60,707 bases of DNA from a virus. How positions within the stretch are numbered: position 1 is the stretch's first letter; each line of letters opens with the position of its first letter. A program made the position numbers and the translations under genes. The DNA lies in the IMG/VR virus record IMGVR_UViG_3300033153_003461, positions 1 through 60,707 of that record. One strand, given 5' to 3'. The notes below the pieces were generated by a model that saw only the letters and a program-made list of their open reading frames with translations, was not told where the DNA came from and ran no database searches. Shown here in pieces: positions 1 through 7,784 of the stretch.

Positions 1-1015
1 AATATGGATACTTCTCAAAAATATCTGCAATAGATAATTGTATAGGATTTGCATCTGCACCAGTATATGTAATTATCTGTTGATCTTCAGTAATGTTATA
101 TGTACCTACTAACTCTACAGAGGTTATATCATTAATAGTTTTTATTACTGCTAAATTGAAGTAGTTATATTGTCCTGATAAGTCCAGGTTTGATACCCTT
201 ACTTCTATTGATTTACCTACTGGATAGTTAAAGTTTACTGTTGTGTTTAACGGATCAGCAATAGGTGTAGGGTTAGTAACTGAATAGTAAGAAGTAAGAT
301 CGCTACCAGCTGCATCTGAATACTGTACAGCAAATTGATATGTTCCAGCAACCAGTGAGCCTACGTTTAGTATATCTTTTACTTCTAAAAAAGGTATGTC
401 GAAATTAGGTTGTATCTTAAGTTGATTACAATCCACTTGATCAGTATATACAGGATCACATCCAGGGTCTGAGTTAGGATCAATAACATATGGAATGTTA
501 TCTATATCTAAATATCTCCTAGCATTAAATCCATCTGTCCAGTATATCTCTGTACTGCAATTTGTTATTCTATGAACTACTTTATGTATAGGATAATCTA
601 TACTAAAGTTTAAACAAGGAGCATTTACTAATGTTTGATATTGACAATCATTATTAAACATGAAACCAATTTCACTATCACCAGTTAAAGGGTTTGTTAG
701 AAAGAATATGTTTTTCTTTTTCTCTGGAATTGTATATTTTCCAATGAGTTCGTACCCATCAGGAAAACTTAAACAAGGCTCATTACCAGGTTCATTTTGA
801 TAGTTGACTGAACTAGAATCAAAGTTCTCTATAGTAGCATTCAATGCATAGGTAAGACTTCCTGTCTTTACTTGATTGATGGTGCTATCCATGTTAAGAC
901 CAGTAGTAGCTTGATTATATTCAAGTCTAACTTGGCCTTTCTGAGCTTTGTCATCTTTTTTAGCAGCAGCAGCTTTTTTAGCTTTTGCGTCTTCCATTTC
1001 TTTTCTAGTAGCCAT
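1..1015 (-). CDS. Large tail-hub / muzzle or stabilization-like protein, partial (N-terminal 338 residues)
   Basis: An open frame starts at the ATG at 1015 and runs off the left edge with no stop, so only the N-terminus is present. It opens with a short Lys/Ala-rich tract (residues 4-28, motif AKKAAAAKKDDK). Beta-rich sequence follows, with extracellular-looking motifs such as EVRVSNLDLSGQYNYF near residue 285. In crAss-like phages the ring-protein genes are followed by a very large tail-hub/muzzle gene, often annotated as stabilization protein; position and style match, but this is inference from order. The start lies 8 bases after the upstream stop, with no Shine-Dalgarno sequence. Confidence 0.6.
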   Translation of the reverse strand, partial: MATRKEMEDAKAKKAAAAKKDDKAQKGQVRLEYNQATTGLNMDSTINQVKTGSLTYALNATIENFDSSSVNYQNEPGNEPCLSFPDGYELIGKYTIPEKKKNIFFLTNPLTGDSEIGFMFNNDCQYQTLVNAPCLNFSIDYPIHKVVHRITNCSTEIYWTDGFNARRYLDIDNIPYVIDPNSDPGCDPVYTDQVDCNQLKIQPNFDIPFLEVKDILNVGSLVAGTYQFAVQYSDAAGSDLTSYYSVTNPTPIADPLNTTVNFNYPVGKSIEVRVSNLDLSGQYNYFNLAVIKTINDITSVELVGTYNITEDQQIITYTGADANPIQLSIADIFEKYPY

Positions 1016-1025
1016 ATGCTATTTG

Positions 1026-2042
1026 TTAACTCCTACCGTTACCTCTCCACAAACCATATCCATATCTGTTTGAATATCTTCCTGACACTTGAGATTTTGC
1101 ATCAGGTAATTCATACATATTATTACGATTGAGATCAGTAATAACTCTTCTTTGTTTTTGATATACTGTTTCTTTCTTAAGTTCTGTTTCTGCCATAATC
1201 CAGGCCTCATCAGACATTTGTTTATAATAAACTAGTTTTTGTTGTAGCTGATTAAATGTTTCATCATTTGTCTGATTTGTTAGAGTTTCAAATACCTTAA
1301 ACTTAATAAACGATTCTATATATTCTCTTACACGATAATTATCTGGAATCAATTGATTTCCTATCTTGTCATAGTCTGTAGAATAGAATACTAAATGAAC
1401 TACTCCTTTTCTAAAGTTAGTAACAAACTTATTGTCTCTTACATCAAAAGAATCGTAAGAAGAAGATCCTGGAGTGAACTCACGTCCTGATAGAGCTAAC
1501 TGATTGTATTGGTCCCAAGAATCTGTATATGCTAAATTACAGCTCTTTCTAGCTGAGATGTTACCTGGTTTAAGTAGGTATGTTCTTCTATATGCTCTAG
1601 GTATTTCACTGTTTGTTTTATATACAGCTTGTACTATCTCAGGCATACATGTCCCATCGCAACTAGGATGTTGACAATCAGGGTTATTACAGGGAGTACC
1701 ACCAATAGTTAAAGGAGCAATTTGAATAGTTGTAGCATTTGCAGCCTGACTATAAAAAGAAGATGCTGCAGGATAAGGGTTTCCTGGAATAACTGCACAC
1801 ATCCAAGCTTCTCTCACAGCATGAAAGTTGTCTGGTAACCTTGCTTCAAAGTCTTCTATAAATAGAACCTCTGTAGTAATCTTATATGTTGTTCTTCCCA
1901 TTTTCCTAAGACACTTATCTAAGTATGTAGGAAATAGTAAATCATCTACAGCACCAGTATCGAAGTAACTTTTAAGCTCTTCTTTTACTGTAGCGTATAG
2001 TGGTTCTGGGGATACAAAATCGTATTTATAATAGTATGACAT
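1026..2042 (-). CDS. Head-tail/tail structural protein, unknown
   Basis: This is a 338-residue protein of unrecognised family. A Cys-rich insert at about residues 117-132 (CNNPDCQHPSCDGTC) could bind metal. The C-terminal third is helical and charged (about residues 250-320). It starts three bases after the IHF-like gene and ends 11 bases before the large left-edge gene, so it is translated within the head-tail operon. By position it may be a ring or tail component of a crAss-like virion. I see no catalytic motif. Confidence 0.6.
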   Translation of the reverse strand: MSYYYKYDFVSPEPLYATVKEELKSYFDTGAVDDLLFPTYLDKCLRKMGRTTYKITTEVLFIEDFEARLPDNFHAVREAWMCAVIPGNPYPAASSFYSQAANATTIQIAPLTIGGTPCNNPDCQHPSCDGTCMPEIVQAVYKTNSEIPRAYRRTYLLKPGNISARKSCNLAYTDSWDQYNQLALSGREFTPGSSSYDSFDVRDNKFVTNFRKGVVHLVFYSTDYDKIGNQLIPDNYRVREYIESFIKFKVFETLTNQTNDETFNQLQQKLVYYKQMSDEAWIMAETELKKETVYQKQRRVITDLNRNNMYELPDAKSQVSGRYSNRYGYGLWRGNGRS

Positions 2043-2045
2043 AAC

Positions 2046-2525
2046 TTATTTTTTCCATTCGTGATAGGTCTGTTGATATTTAGGATCTGCTTTTATATAA
2101 TGAGAAAGGTCTCTGGAAGTTCTTCTAGATGGTTTAAAATACCATAAGTCTGAGTTTCTAAATCTTGCTGTAGATTTAAACCACATCCAACCAAAAAAAT
2201 AACCTTCCGTATGATAGTTAAAGTTATATACAACTTTTCCTTTCTTTCGTGTCTTCTGCCAATCAATAGGAAGATTTACAAACTCCTTTCCATTGATGTC
2301 TTTAGTTTTTCTTCTTTTCTTCTTATTAATTGAAAACTCTCCAAAACCAGTTGGAAGCTTTTCTTTCTCTCCTGTTTCTAAAATATAGTGTTTGAATGAC
2401 TCATTGAAACCATACAGGATATTTCTCCACTCATCAAAAGTTAGAGATATTAAAGGGTGCTTCTTACAGAAGTCCTCGTAATTCTTTTTACTTGCACTTC
2501 GCCAGTCAACTGCTACTCTTGACAT
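2046..2525 (-). CDS. IHF/HU-like DNA-binding protein, divergent
   Basis: A 159-residue basic protein. The segment PTGFGEFSINKKKRRKT resembles the GFGxF turn plus basic arm of HU/IHF proteins and is followed by a segment ending KVVYNFN, where HU has its final beta strand. The C-terminus is Trp/Tyr/Arg-rich. crAss-like phages typically carry IHF-like genes next to the gp4-like ring gene, which supports the call. I chose ATG 2525 (MSRVAVDW), 10 bases after the upstream stop, over the upstream ATG at 2570, which would overlap the previous gene by 35 bases. Confidence 0.5.
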   Translation of the reverse strand: MSRVAVDWRSASKKNYEDFCKKHPLISLTFDEWRNILYGFNESFKHYILETGEKEKLPTGFGEFSINKKKRRKTKDINGKEFVNLPIDWQKTRKKGKVVYNFNYHTEGYFFGWMWFKSTARFRNSDLWYFKPSRRTSRDLSHYIKADPKYQQTYHEWKK

Positions 2526-2535
2526 ATATAATTTA

Positions 2536-3264
2536 TTACTGAGTTGGTTGGGCATTTGGAGCTTGTCCATCTATGCCTTCGTTACTCATGTCGGTTTTAA
2601 TTTGGAAGTATGTAGCTAAGAGTTTTTGTGATACTAATCCTAAAGCTGAAGACTCTAAATAACCTGGTAGAGCATACTCTTTATCCAAAGGGTTTTTACA
2701 ATATTCTTCATCTGTAACATTCACACCACCACAATCACAATCTGGATACATAATTTCACTAGGTACATCTTCTTCAAAAAATGCAGATAGTCTGATTGCT
2801 TTTAGTAAAGGATTGTTTACATATAAGTATCCATTAGATATCCAGAAGTAATAATCATTTTTTACTATTGGTAGTTTCAATAAATTCAAATATCTATTTA
2901 TAGTTATCTCCTTTAATTTAGTTCCTCTTCCTCCCATAGCATCTACAGAATATACACCCTGTATTACATATTGGTAGTTACCTTCCGATATTCTAGGTAG
3001 TTTATGTGCAGTTCTGGATACATTACACTCGTCTGCATACTCACAACACTCTGAGATGGGAACTTCTTTCATCTCTAGACAAGGAATAGTGGTATATAAT
3101 GTATCACTAGCCCATAGTTTTCTTAAATTGGTTTCTCTTTTTATCAACATTTGAGATGCGTTTCTTATCTCAGAAGCAATAACTCTATCCGTTATCAAAG
3201 CATCTGTTGATAAAATCTTATGTGTACCTCTCACATCCGAAACCAATTTTCTTAATGTTGCCAT
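2536..3264 (-). CDS. P22 gp4-like head-tail ring/adaptor protein candidate
   Basis: 242 residues. The N-terminal helical part (residues 1-50: LRKLVSDVRG, then a segment of RNASQMLIKRE type) and the following beta-rich part match the pattern of crAss-like tail-tubular proteins related to P22 gp4, which assemble below the portal. Cys pairs occur at ECCEYADEC and DCDCGG. The C-terminus is low complexity (about residues 228-242). Neighbours are an IHF-like gene and structural genes, as expected for a crAss-like connector block. The assignment is by pattern and synteny only. Confidence 0.5.
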   Translation of the reverse strand: MATLRKLVSDVRGTHKILSTDALITDRVIASEIRNASQMLIKRETNLRKLWASDTLYTTIPCLEMKEVPISECCEYADECNVSRTAHKLPRISEGNYQYVIQGVYSVDAMGGRGTKLKEITINRYLNLLKLPIVKNDYYFWISNGYLYVNNPLLKAIRLSAFFEEDVPSEIMYPDCDCGGVNVTDEEYCKNPLDKEYALPGYLESSALGLVSQKLLATYFQIKTDMSNEGIDGQAPNAQPTQ

Positions 3265-3268
3265 TGTT

Positions 3269-3409
3269 TTATTTTTTATAATTACCGAAGCCTTTTATTC
3301 CTCCCTCTTGGTCAGCCTCTCTCATATAATTCTTTTTCATATTATAAGGACGCACCTTGGGAGCTTTTACATTCTTGCCTGGTGTAGGCTTTCCATACTT
3401 TGTTGCCAT
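3269..3409 (-). CDS. Small basic protein, 46 aa
   Basis: The ATG at 3409 lies two bases after the metallophosphoesterase stop, and the frame ends five bases before the ring-protein start, so it fits the operon exactly. The product is Lys/Gly/Tyr-rich (starts MATKYGKPTPGKNVK, ends GGIKGFGNYKK), with no membrane segment. Function is unknown. It could be a small virion or scaffolding peptide that binds DNA or protein through charge. Confidence 0.55.
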   Translation of the reverse strand: MATKYGKPTPGKNVKAPKVRPYNMKKNYMREADQEGGIKGFGNYKK

Positions 3410-3411
3410 AA

Positions 3412-4653
3412 TTATATTCTTTCTTCAAATTCAGCAACCTTGCCAACTTTACTATCGTAAACTAAAGCTAAGGCAGCTCGTACACTATGTACAAAATTAT
3501 TATCTTTATGCCACCTATCTGTTCCAGATAAACTAGGCATTTGTTGTATCCTAACTCCTTTTATTTCCTTTGCCATATAGTGATGCTTGTCACCTGTATG
3601 AACTTCTCTATATGTAGCATCTCCAAACCACTTACTATATTTTGGATGCGTTGCAAACAATAATGGTAATGCATCAATTTTACAATTACCATGATGAAAG
3701 CCAATAAATGTATTACCTACTACAGTAGCTTTTACTAAACCTTCTTCTCTTACAAAAGATATATTCTTATCTTCCTTAAAATATATGTCTAACGCATGGG
3801 CTAAGTAGTATGATTTAGTTCTATCGTGATTACCTTGTACTAAAATAACCTCAACATGTTTAGAATTAGTCTTTAACATTTTAATAGTATCTACTAAAAG
3901 ATCAAATCCCATCTCGTACTCTGACGCATAATCTAATATTATATCTTGAGGAGTACCATTAGTTGTAGTGTTCTGATAATTATCTGTATGAAAGAAATCA
4001 TTAGATATAGGAAACACTACTTTGTTTATATTGTAAATAGATCTAACTTTATAAGTTAAAGCTTCTGCTATTTGCACAAATCTATTAGCTCTAGTTTTTG
4101 GATCATTATCTCCATCAACATATCTTTTAGCTAAGTGATAATCTGATAAAGATAACTCAATATCTACCAGAGGTTTCAGCTCCATCTGAGGAGCAGGAAT
4201 AGGAATGTAGTTTGACTTATAGTTCTCTAGGAACTTGCTGAAGTCATCAGCTGTATAATCTTTTGGACCTTTTCTTTTAGAAAAGATTGAAGATGTAAAC
4301 TTCCCACTGGGAAGAACTTTAGACCAATAGTTAGTAATTATATACTTTTCTAGATCTATCTTGTGTAATTGTGCTAACTCTATATCACTTTTTGGTTCGA
4401 AGTCTAGAGTTATTGTACTTTCAATTGTGCCCTGTTCATTGCTAACTTTTCTTACTGCTTCCTCAATCTGTTTACTATTTGTTGCCCCATCTAGAAATTT
4501 ATTACTGTCGTCATATTTCTTTCCTTTTAGTTCCTTTTTCAGCTCTTTTACTTCATTAACTGTAACGTTTAGCTTTTCTGCATACCACTCTTCACTTCTT
4601 TTTCTTGTTAACAACTCTTTAAGTTGATTAAGAAGACTCTGATTCTCAGACAT
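3412..4653 (-). CDS. Calcineurin-like metallophosphoesterase with N-terminal HTH-like region
   Basis: 413 residues. The metal-binding motifs of the calcineurin-like superfamily appear in order: DxH at 171-173 (LSDYHL), ND at 218-219 (ISNDFFH), GNHD at 274-277 (VQGNHDR), His at 320-321 (FHHGN) and GDKHH at 354-358. The first ~45 residues are helical and HTH-like (LNVTVNEVKELKKEL). The family hydrolyses phosphomono- or diesters, often in nucleic acids; the substrate here is unknown. It is the first gene after a terminator and a promoter-like site, and leads the head-tail gene group. Confidence 0.85.
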   Translation of the reverse strand: MSENQSLLNQLKELLTRKRSEEWYAEKLNVTVNEVKELKKELKGKKYDDSNKFLDGATNSKQIEEAVRKVSNEQGTIESTITLDFEPKSDIELAQLHKIDLEKYIITNYWSKVLPSGKFTSSIFSKRKGPKDYTADDFSKFLENYKSNYIPIPAPQMELKPLVDIELSLSDYHLAKRYVDGDNDPKTRANRFVQIAEALTYKVRSIYNINKVVFPISNDFFHTDNYQNTTTNGTPQDIILDYASEYEMGFDLLVDTIKMLKTNSKHVEVILVQGNHDRTKSYYLAHALDIYFKEDKNISFVREEGLVKATVVGNTFIGFHHGNCKIDALPLLFATHPKYSKWFGDATYREVHTGDKHHYMAKEIKGVRIQQMPSLSGTDRWHKDNNFVHSVRAALALVYDSKVGKVAEFEERI

Positions 4654-4681
4654 ATGTATCGTATTTAATTAGAAAATATCT

Positions 4682-4713
4682 CAAAGATAGATAAATTATT
4701 TAACTTAACATAA
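4682..4713 (-). promoter_or_regulatory. Bacteroidota-type promoter for the metallophosphoesterase / head-tail genes
   Basis: On the minus strand the -7 element TATCTTTG (complement of 4682-4689) is preceded, after 19 bases, by TTATG (4709-4713), a weak version of the TTTG -33 element. The predicted start would lie about 20 bases upstream of ATG 4653. It sits just after a terminator, where a new transcription unit is needed. Confidence 0.5.
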
Positions 4714-4765
4714 AAAACTTAACCATGAGAGTTATTCTTTATAACTAATTTGGTTATATATAAAA

Positions 4766-4793
4766 CTCCCTAGGGGCGTTTTGCCCCTGGGAG
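4766..4793 (-). terminator. Rho-independent terminator ending the appendage operon
   Basis: CTCCC/GGGAG and GGGGC/GCCCC pair around a short loop (4766-4793). On the minus strand the stem is followed by TTTTATAT. It lies just after the last appendage gene (stop at 4830). A second perfect 9-bp hairpin (AAGTTCTCT 4794-4802 with AGAGAACTT 4815-4823) lies directly upstream on the transcript and is followed by TTT on the plus strand, so the pair may work in both directions. Confidence 0.75.
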
Positions 4794-4829
4794 AAGTTCT
4801 CTAAAACCAACAAAAGAGAACTTTTTATT

Positions 4830-5495
4830 CTATCTCACATCACTTCCACAACATTCGTCATAGATCCATGAAAACTCAAAGTCTACTCCAGACGATCCTA
4901 CCCACTCAAGATCTTCAACAAAACATGGGTTTATTAATGTATTCCCTGATATCTCGTAGTTGCGTATTGATAATGTACCTCGATTATTGTTTCCATTATT
5001 TTGTGTGTTTATCATTTGTACAGTGTTTCTCAGAGTTATTATATCTGGATCAAAAAAGAACAACTGCATGTTGCTCAAGGGACAAGGAAAGTCTGGTTCA
5101 GTTATTACTAACGGTGTATTGCTAGCAATAAATATCGATCCTACTTGAGCATCTTGATTTAGATCTAAATTCCCTATTAAGTTCCCATTTAGGAATACAT
5201 CAAAATTGTCATCCCTGGATGCGTTTTCATTACAAACCTGAAAGACAGTGACAGTATTTGGACAACTTGGAGGTGCGTCTATTTCTCTATCTACATAAGT
5301 ATCACAGTCAGGACTAGTAGATATAATTCTAACTACAGCAGTTCCAAAAGGAACGTTATATGAAACAAATCCTGCAAGTAGTTGATTGCTTGTTACATCT
5401 ACTTCAAAAGCTTCAGTAAAACCATCAACCTGAGAAAACAAGTTAAAAGGTCCAGCATCTGCTCCTATGTTACTAGCTTGTATTAGTATTGCCAT
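4830..5495 (-). CDS. Appendage protein: docking-like N-terminal domain + beta domain copy A
   Basis: 221 residues. Residues 1-75 belong to the repeated N-terminal domain of this locus (GPFNLFSQVDGF, then LLAG, FGTAVVRI and a Cys). Residues 79-221 (from CPNTVTVFQVCNENASRDD to the CC pair near the C-terminus) are a clear homologue of residues 709-852 of the protease-bearing protein at 8949-12503 (CPDKVFVLQVCNEN). There is almost no linker between the domains. It is the last gene of the operon before the terminator. It is probably virion-exposed; ligand unknown. Confidence 0.75.
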   Translation of the reverse strand: MAILIQASNIGADAGPFNLFSQVDGFTEAFEVDVTSNQLLAGFVSYNVPFGTAVVRIISTSPDCDTYVDREIDAPPSCPNTVTVFQVCNENASRDDNFDVFLNGNLIGNLDLNQDAQVGSIFIASNTPLVITEPDFPCPLSNMQLFFFDPDIITLRNTVQMINTQNNGNNNRGTLSIRNYEISGNTLINPCFVEDLEWVGSSGVDFEFSWIYDECCGSDVR

Positions 5496-5513
5496 TTTAT
5501 ATTTTTATTTTAT
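5491..5513. repeat. 23-bp exact direct repeat spanning a start codon, copy 1
   Basis: These 23 bases (GCC, the CAT of the start codon, then an A/T-only leader) are identical to 6045-6067. Each copy covers the start codon and 5' leader of one docking-domain gene. This fits tandem duplication or recombination at gene junctions. Confidence 0.85.
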
Positions 5514-6049
5514 TCACAAAGAGTAGTACAACATAAAACTTCATATCCATTTAAAGCTATCTGTATTGCTGCTACACTTGCGTCAGTTGCACTCGGTCCT
5601 ATTTTATACCATCCTGCATCCAATCCTAATAGACTTGCTGTTGCTGGGTCTGGACCATCATATAAAAAAGATCCAATAGGTGGAGTATAATTAAAACTAT
5701 CACCATTGTGCCAGTACTCAGTTACCGGTGTTACAGATGTATCTGAACATGCATCTATAGCATTATTATGAGGTGCTGGAGCATCAAAAAGTCCAAATCC
5801 AGATGTATACTGTGGGACAATTGATGCGTCAACATAATTATCACAGTCAGCATTGTTATTTTTTATTCTCACAATGGTAGTTCCAATAGGAACAGAACTT
5901 GTAGATATGTTATAACCTAGTGCACTTGTTAGAATAGTTATAGAAACATTCGTAGCAAAGGGCGTTGTATAAAGATTTGCATTTGAATATAGATCAACTG
6001 GTCCTGAGCAACTGCCTGCGGATTCTAGTTTTATTGTTAGTGTTGCCAT
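5510..6049 (-). CDS. Appendage protein: docking-like domain + small C-terminal domain
   Basis: 179 residues. The N-terminal ~75 residues carry the shared domain (GPVDLYSNANLYTTPF, then IGTTIVRI, CDNYVD). The C-terminal ~65 residues (WHNGDSFNY ... GWYKIG ... NGYEVLCC) resemble the C-terminus of the neighbouring 6071-7207 product (WKNGSLVEP ... KWYKFQ ... NGRITNIEEC), so this small domain is also duplicated. Several Cys residues near the end may form disulfides outside the cell. It overlaps the next gene's 23-bp leader repeat. Function is inferred only from its place among tail-appendage genes. Confidence 0.75.
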   Translation of the reverse strand: MATLTIKLESAGSCSGPVDLYSNANLYTTPFATNVSITILTSALGYNISTSSVPIGTTIVRIKNNNADCDNYVDASIVPQYTSGFGLFDAPAPHNNAIDACSDTSVTPVTEYWHNGDSFNYTPPIGSFLYDGPDPATASLLGLDAGWYKIGPSATDASVAAIQIALNGYEVLCCTTLCE

Positions 6050-6067
6050 TTTATATTTTTATTTTAT
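6045..6067. repeat. 23-bp exact direct repeat spanning a start codon, copy 2
   Basis: Identical to 5491-5513. It covers the start of the 5510-6049 gene and the end of its leader, abutting the stop of the upstream 6071-7207 gene. Confidence 0.85.
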
Positions 6068-6070
6068 GGA

Positions 6071-7207
6071 TCATGGACACTCCTCAATGTTAGTAATACG
6101 TCCATTTGTATCAATTTTTATAAGCCAATTTCCTGGATCAACTGTAGTTATAGACAGTTGAAACTTGTACCATTTGTTGTCTCCGTTAAATGTTTGAAGT
6201 GCTGGAAATATTACATCATATGTAAAATCATTTATTTGTGGTTCAACAAGTGATCCATTTTTCCATAGGAATGCGGCAAGGTCAGCAGTACATAAACCAA
6301 TATTTAGATTTGAATTACTAGTTATTGATCTTATACCAGCTGCAAGAGATGCACTAGCTGTTGTACTAGTAGTTGTCGTAAATGGAATTCTAGTTGTTGT
6401 AGTACCAGTAAGTGTTACAGTAGGATTATTTAAGGAACAATCACATGTAGTAGTAGTTGTTGTTGTTGAAGAAGAGCTGGTAGTAGTTGTAGTGCTAGTA
6501 GAACTAGTAGAACTAGTAGTTGTTGTTGTAACTTCTTTATAAGTATCAGCTATAAAGGAGAAGTCTACATCAACTCCTGCTCCAGTATAATTAGGACTTA
6601 GGGCAGTTACAAAACTATCATTACAGAAAGTACACACATCCTGTCCTTGATATAGTATTCCGTCTTTTTGAATTGTATTGATAAAATTGTAAACTCCGAC
6701 TCTGTTACTATCTATTGTAGCAGAAACTACATCTCCTGGTAAGATTTGAATAGTTCCACTTTGTGAAGATGCATTACCTGTAATAGTTGCATCTACAACA
6801 TTATTTCCATTAACATCTATTTTTAAGTTACTGCTCTGTGGTTGTGATGCAATTAAAGAACTTGGTGTGTTGGTTATAAGCTCCCAGTTAAATCTGTTAG
6901 GGGGCTGTTCCGTTGTAGTGGTTGATGTTGATGTTGAAGTACTTGTAGTAGTTGATGTACTAGAACTACTTGTTGTAGTTGTTGTAGGACAATTAGTTGG
7001 TAGGTCAATACAATTTTCACATATATCAACAGAACATACTCTTATAATAGTTGCTCCTGTAGGAAGTTCAATAACATATCCATTAGTTAAAGTTAAAGCA
7101 GGAACTTGTGTTTCAAATGGATTAGTATATCCATCTGCATCTGAGTATAAATCAAAAGGTCCAGCAGAGCCTCCTGGAGGTATGGTTATGTTTATTTGTA
7201 TCAACAT
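6071..7207 (-). CDS. Appendage protein: docking domain, two Thr/Ser linkers, two beta domains
   Basis: 378 residues. The docking domain is residues 1-72 (GPFDLYSDADGYTNPFE). A Thr/Ser linker (75-99) leads to a beta domain (about 106-222, FNWELITN, SSNLKIDVNG, GTIQILPGDVVSATI) that is homologous to residues ~946-1010 of the protease protein (FNWVFNG, ANLKISVNN). A second linker (227-254) leads to a ~120-residue C-terminal domain related to that of the 5510-6049 product. Such linkers act as flexible spacers that hold adhesion domains away from a particle; that role is inferred here. Confidence 0.8.
   Translation of the reverse strand: MLIQINITIPPGGSAGPFDLYSDADGYTNPFETQVPALTLTNGYVIELPTGATIIRVCSVDICENCIDLPTNCPTTTTTSSSSTSTTTSTSTSTSTTTTEQPPNRFNWELITNTPSSLIASQPQSSNLKIDVNGNNVVDATITGNASSQSGTIQILPGDVVSATIDSNRVGVYNFINTIQKDGILYQGQDVCTFCNDSFVTALSPNYTGAGVDVDFSFIADTYKEVTTTTTSSTSSTSTTTTTSSSSTTTTTTTCDCSLNNPTVTLTGTTTTRIPFTTTTSTTASASLAAGIRSITSNSNLNIGLCTADLAAFLWKNGSLVEPQINDFTYDVIFPALQTFNGDNKWYKFQLSITTVDPGNWLIKIDTNGRITNIEECP
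6446..6529 (-). repeat. Thr/Ser-coding minisatellite (linker 2 of the 378-aa protein)
   Basis: Runs of ACN/AGT/TCT-type codons read on the plus strand as GTAGTAGTTGTTGTA-like repeats. They code residues 227-254, almost only Thr and Ser. Codons vary between units, so the tract is an old or selected repeat rather than a fresh homopolymer. Confidence 0.8.
6911..6985 (-). repeat. Thr/Ser-coding minisatellite (linker 1 of the 378-aa protein)
   Basis: Codes residues 75-99, only Thr and Ser, immediately after the docking domain. Any gain or loss of 3-base units would change linker length without breaking the frame. Confidence 0.8.
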
Positions 7208-7210
7208 ATC

Positions 7211-7462
7211 TTATGGTGTTGGTGTTGTTGTGGTAGTTGTAGTTTGTTCTAATACAATATCAAAACTATTTTCACATAATGAATCTGACGTTACTCTTAT
7301 TATAGTAGTAAAATCAGGAACTACAGTACTAGTATAGCCAGCTAATAAATTAACTTTAGTTACACCAGTTTCAAAAGCAGTAGTGAACCCATCTACATCT
7401 GAGAACAGATCGAAGGGTCCAGTATTGTTTCCTGCAGTTGTTAGTTTTATAAATGCTTCCAT
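7211..7462 (-). CDS. Orphan docking-domain protein ending in a Thr linker, 83 aa
   Basis: The whole product is one copy of the shared N-terminal domain (GPFDLFSDVDGFTTAFE, LLAGYTS, IIRVTSDSLCE) followed by seven Thr and PTP, then stop. No C-terminal domain follows, so it is either a minimal dock, a decoy or cap subunit, or the remnant of a larger protein. I chose ATG 7462 (MEAFIKL), which overlaps the upstream stop as TAATG, over a start five codons upstream. The next gene begins three bases after its stop. Confidence 0.75.
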   Translation of the reverse strand: MEAFIKLTTAGNNTGPFDLFSDVDGFTTAFETGVTKVNLLAGYTSTVVPDFTTIIRVTSDSLCENSFDIVLEQTTTTTTTPTP

Positions 7463-7773
7463 TATGATCCGCAACAAGTATTTAGTGTGTTATTTATATT
7501 TATAACTTGTTCTTTTATAGCAGAAATATCTGATGTATTAGTTGCTTGTTGAGTCTTCAATATACAAAGAAGTTCGTCAATTTTAGACAAAGCAACGTTT
7601 AAATCATCACAAGGTTCTACATTAGAACAAGGTAATATTGGTCCATTGTATGTAATAGATTTTGAATAATGTATTCCAGTTTCACATGGATCATTACTTA
7701 CAGAAGTAGAACAACCACAAGTAGTGTTCACTGCTATATTTGTACAACAAGGATTAGTGGGTAAGTATGCCAT
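7462..7773 (-). CDS. Cys-rich small virion protein with C-terminal coiled coil
   Basis: 103 residues. The N-terminal half has nine Cys (CCTNIAVNTTCGCS, CET, CSN, CDD). The C-terminal half is a helical heptad-like segment (NVALSKIDELLCILKTQ, then ISAIKEQVININNTL), ending CCGS. It lies between the tail-collar fibre and the docking-domain genes and overlaps the next gene by one base (TAATG). It may trimerise or cross-link the appendage. No family recognised. Confidence 0.65.
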   Translation of the reverse strand: MAYLPTNPCCTNIAVNTTCGCSTSVSNDPCETGIHYSKSITYNGPILPCSNVEPCDDLNVALSKIDELLCILKTQQATNTSDISAIKEQVININNTLNTCCGS

Positions 7774-7784
7774 TGTTTTTAGTA

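Noticed and set aside
7211-7462. Programmed frameshift joining the 83-aa dock to the next gene
   Set aside because: No slippery A or T heptamer precedes the stop, and the next gene has its own start three bases later with its own dock.
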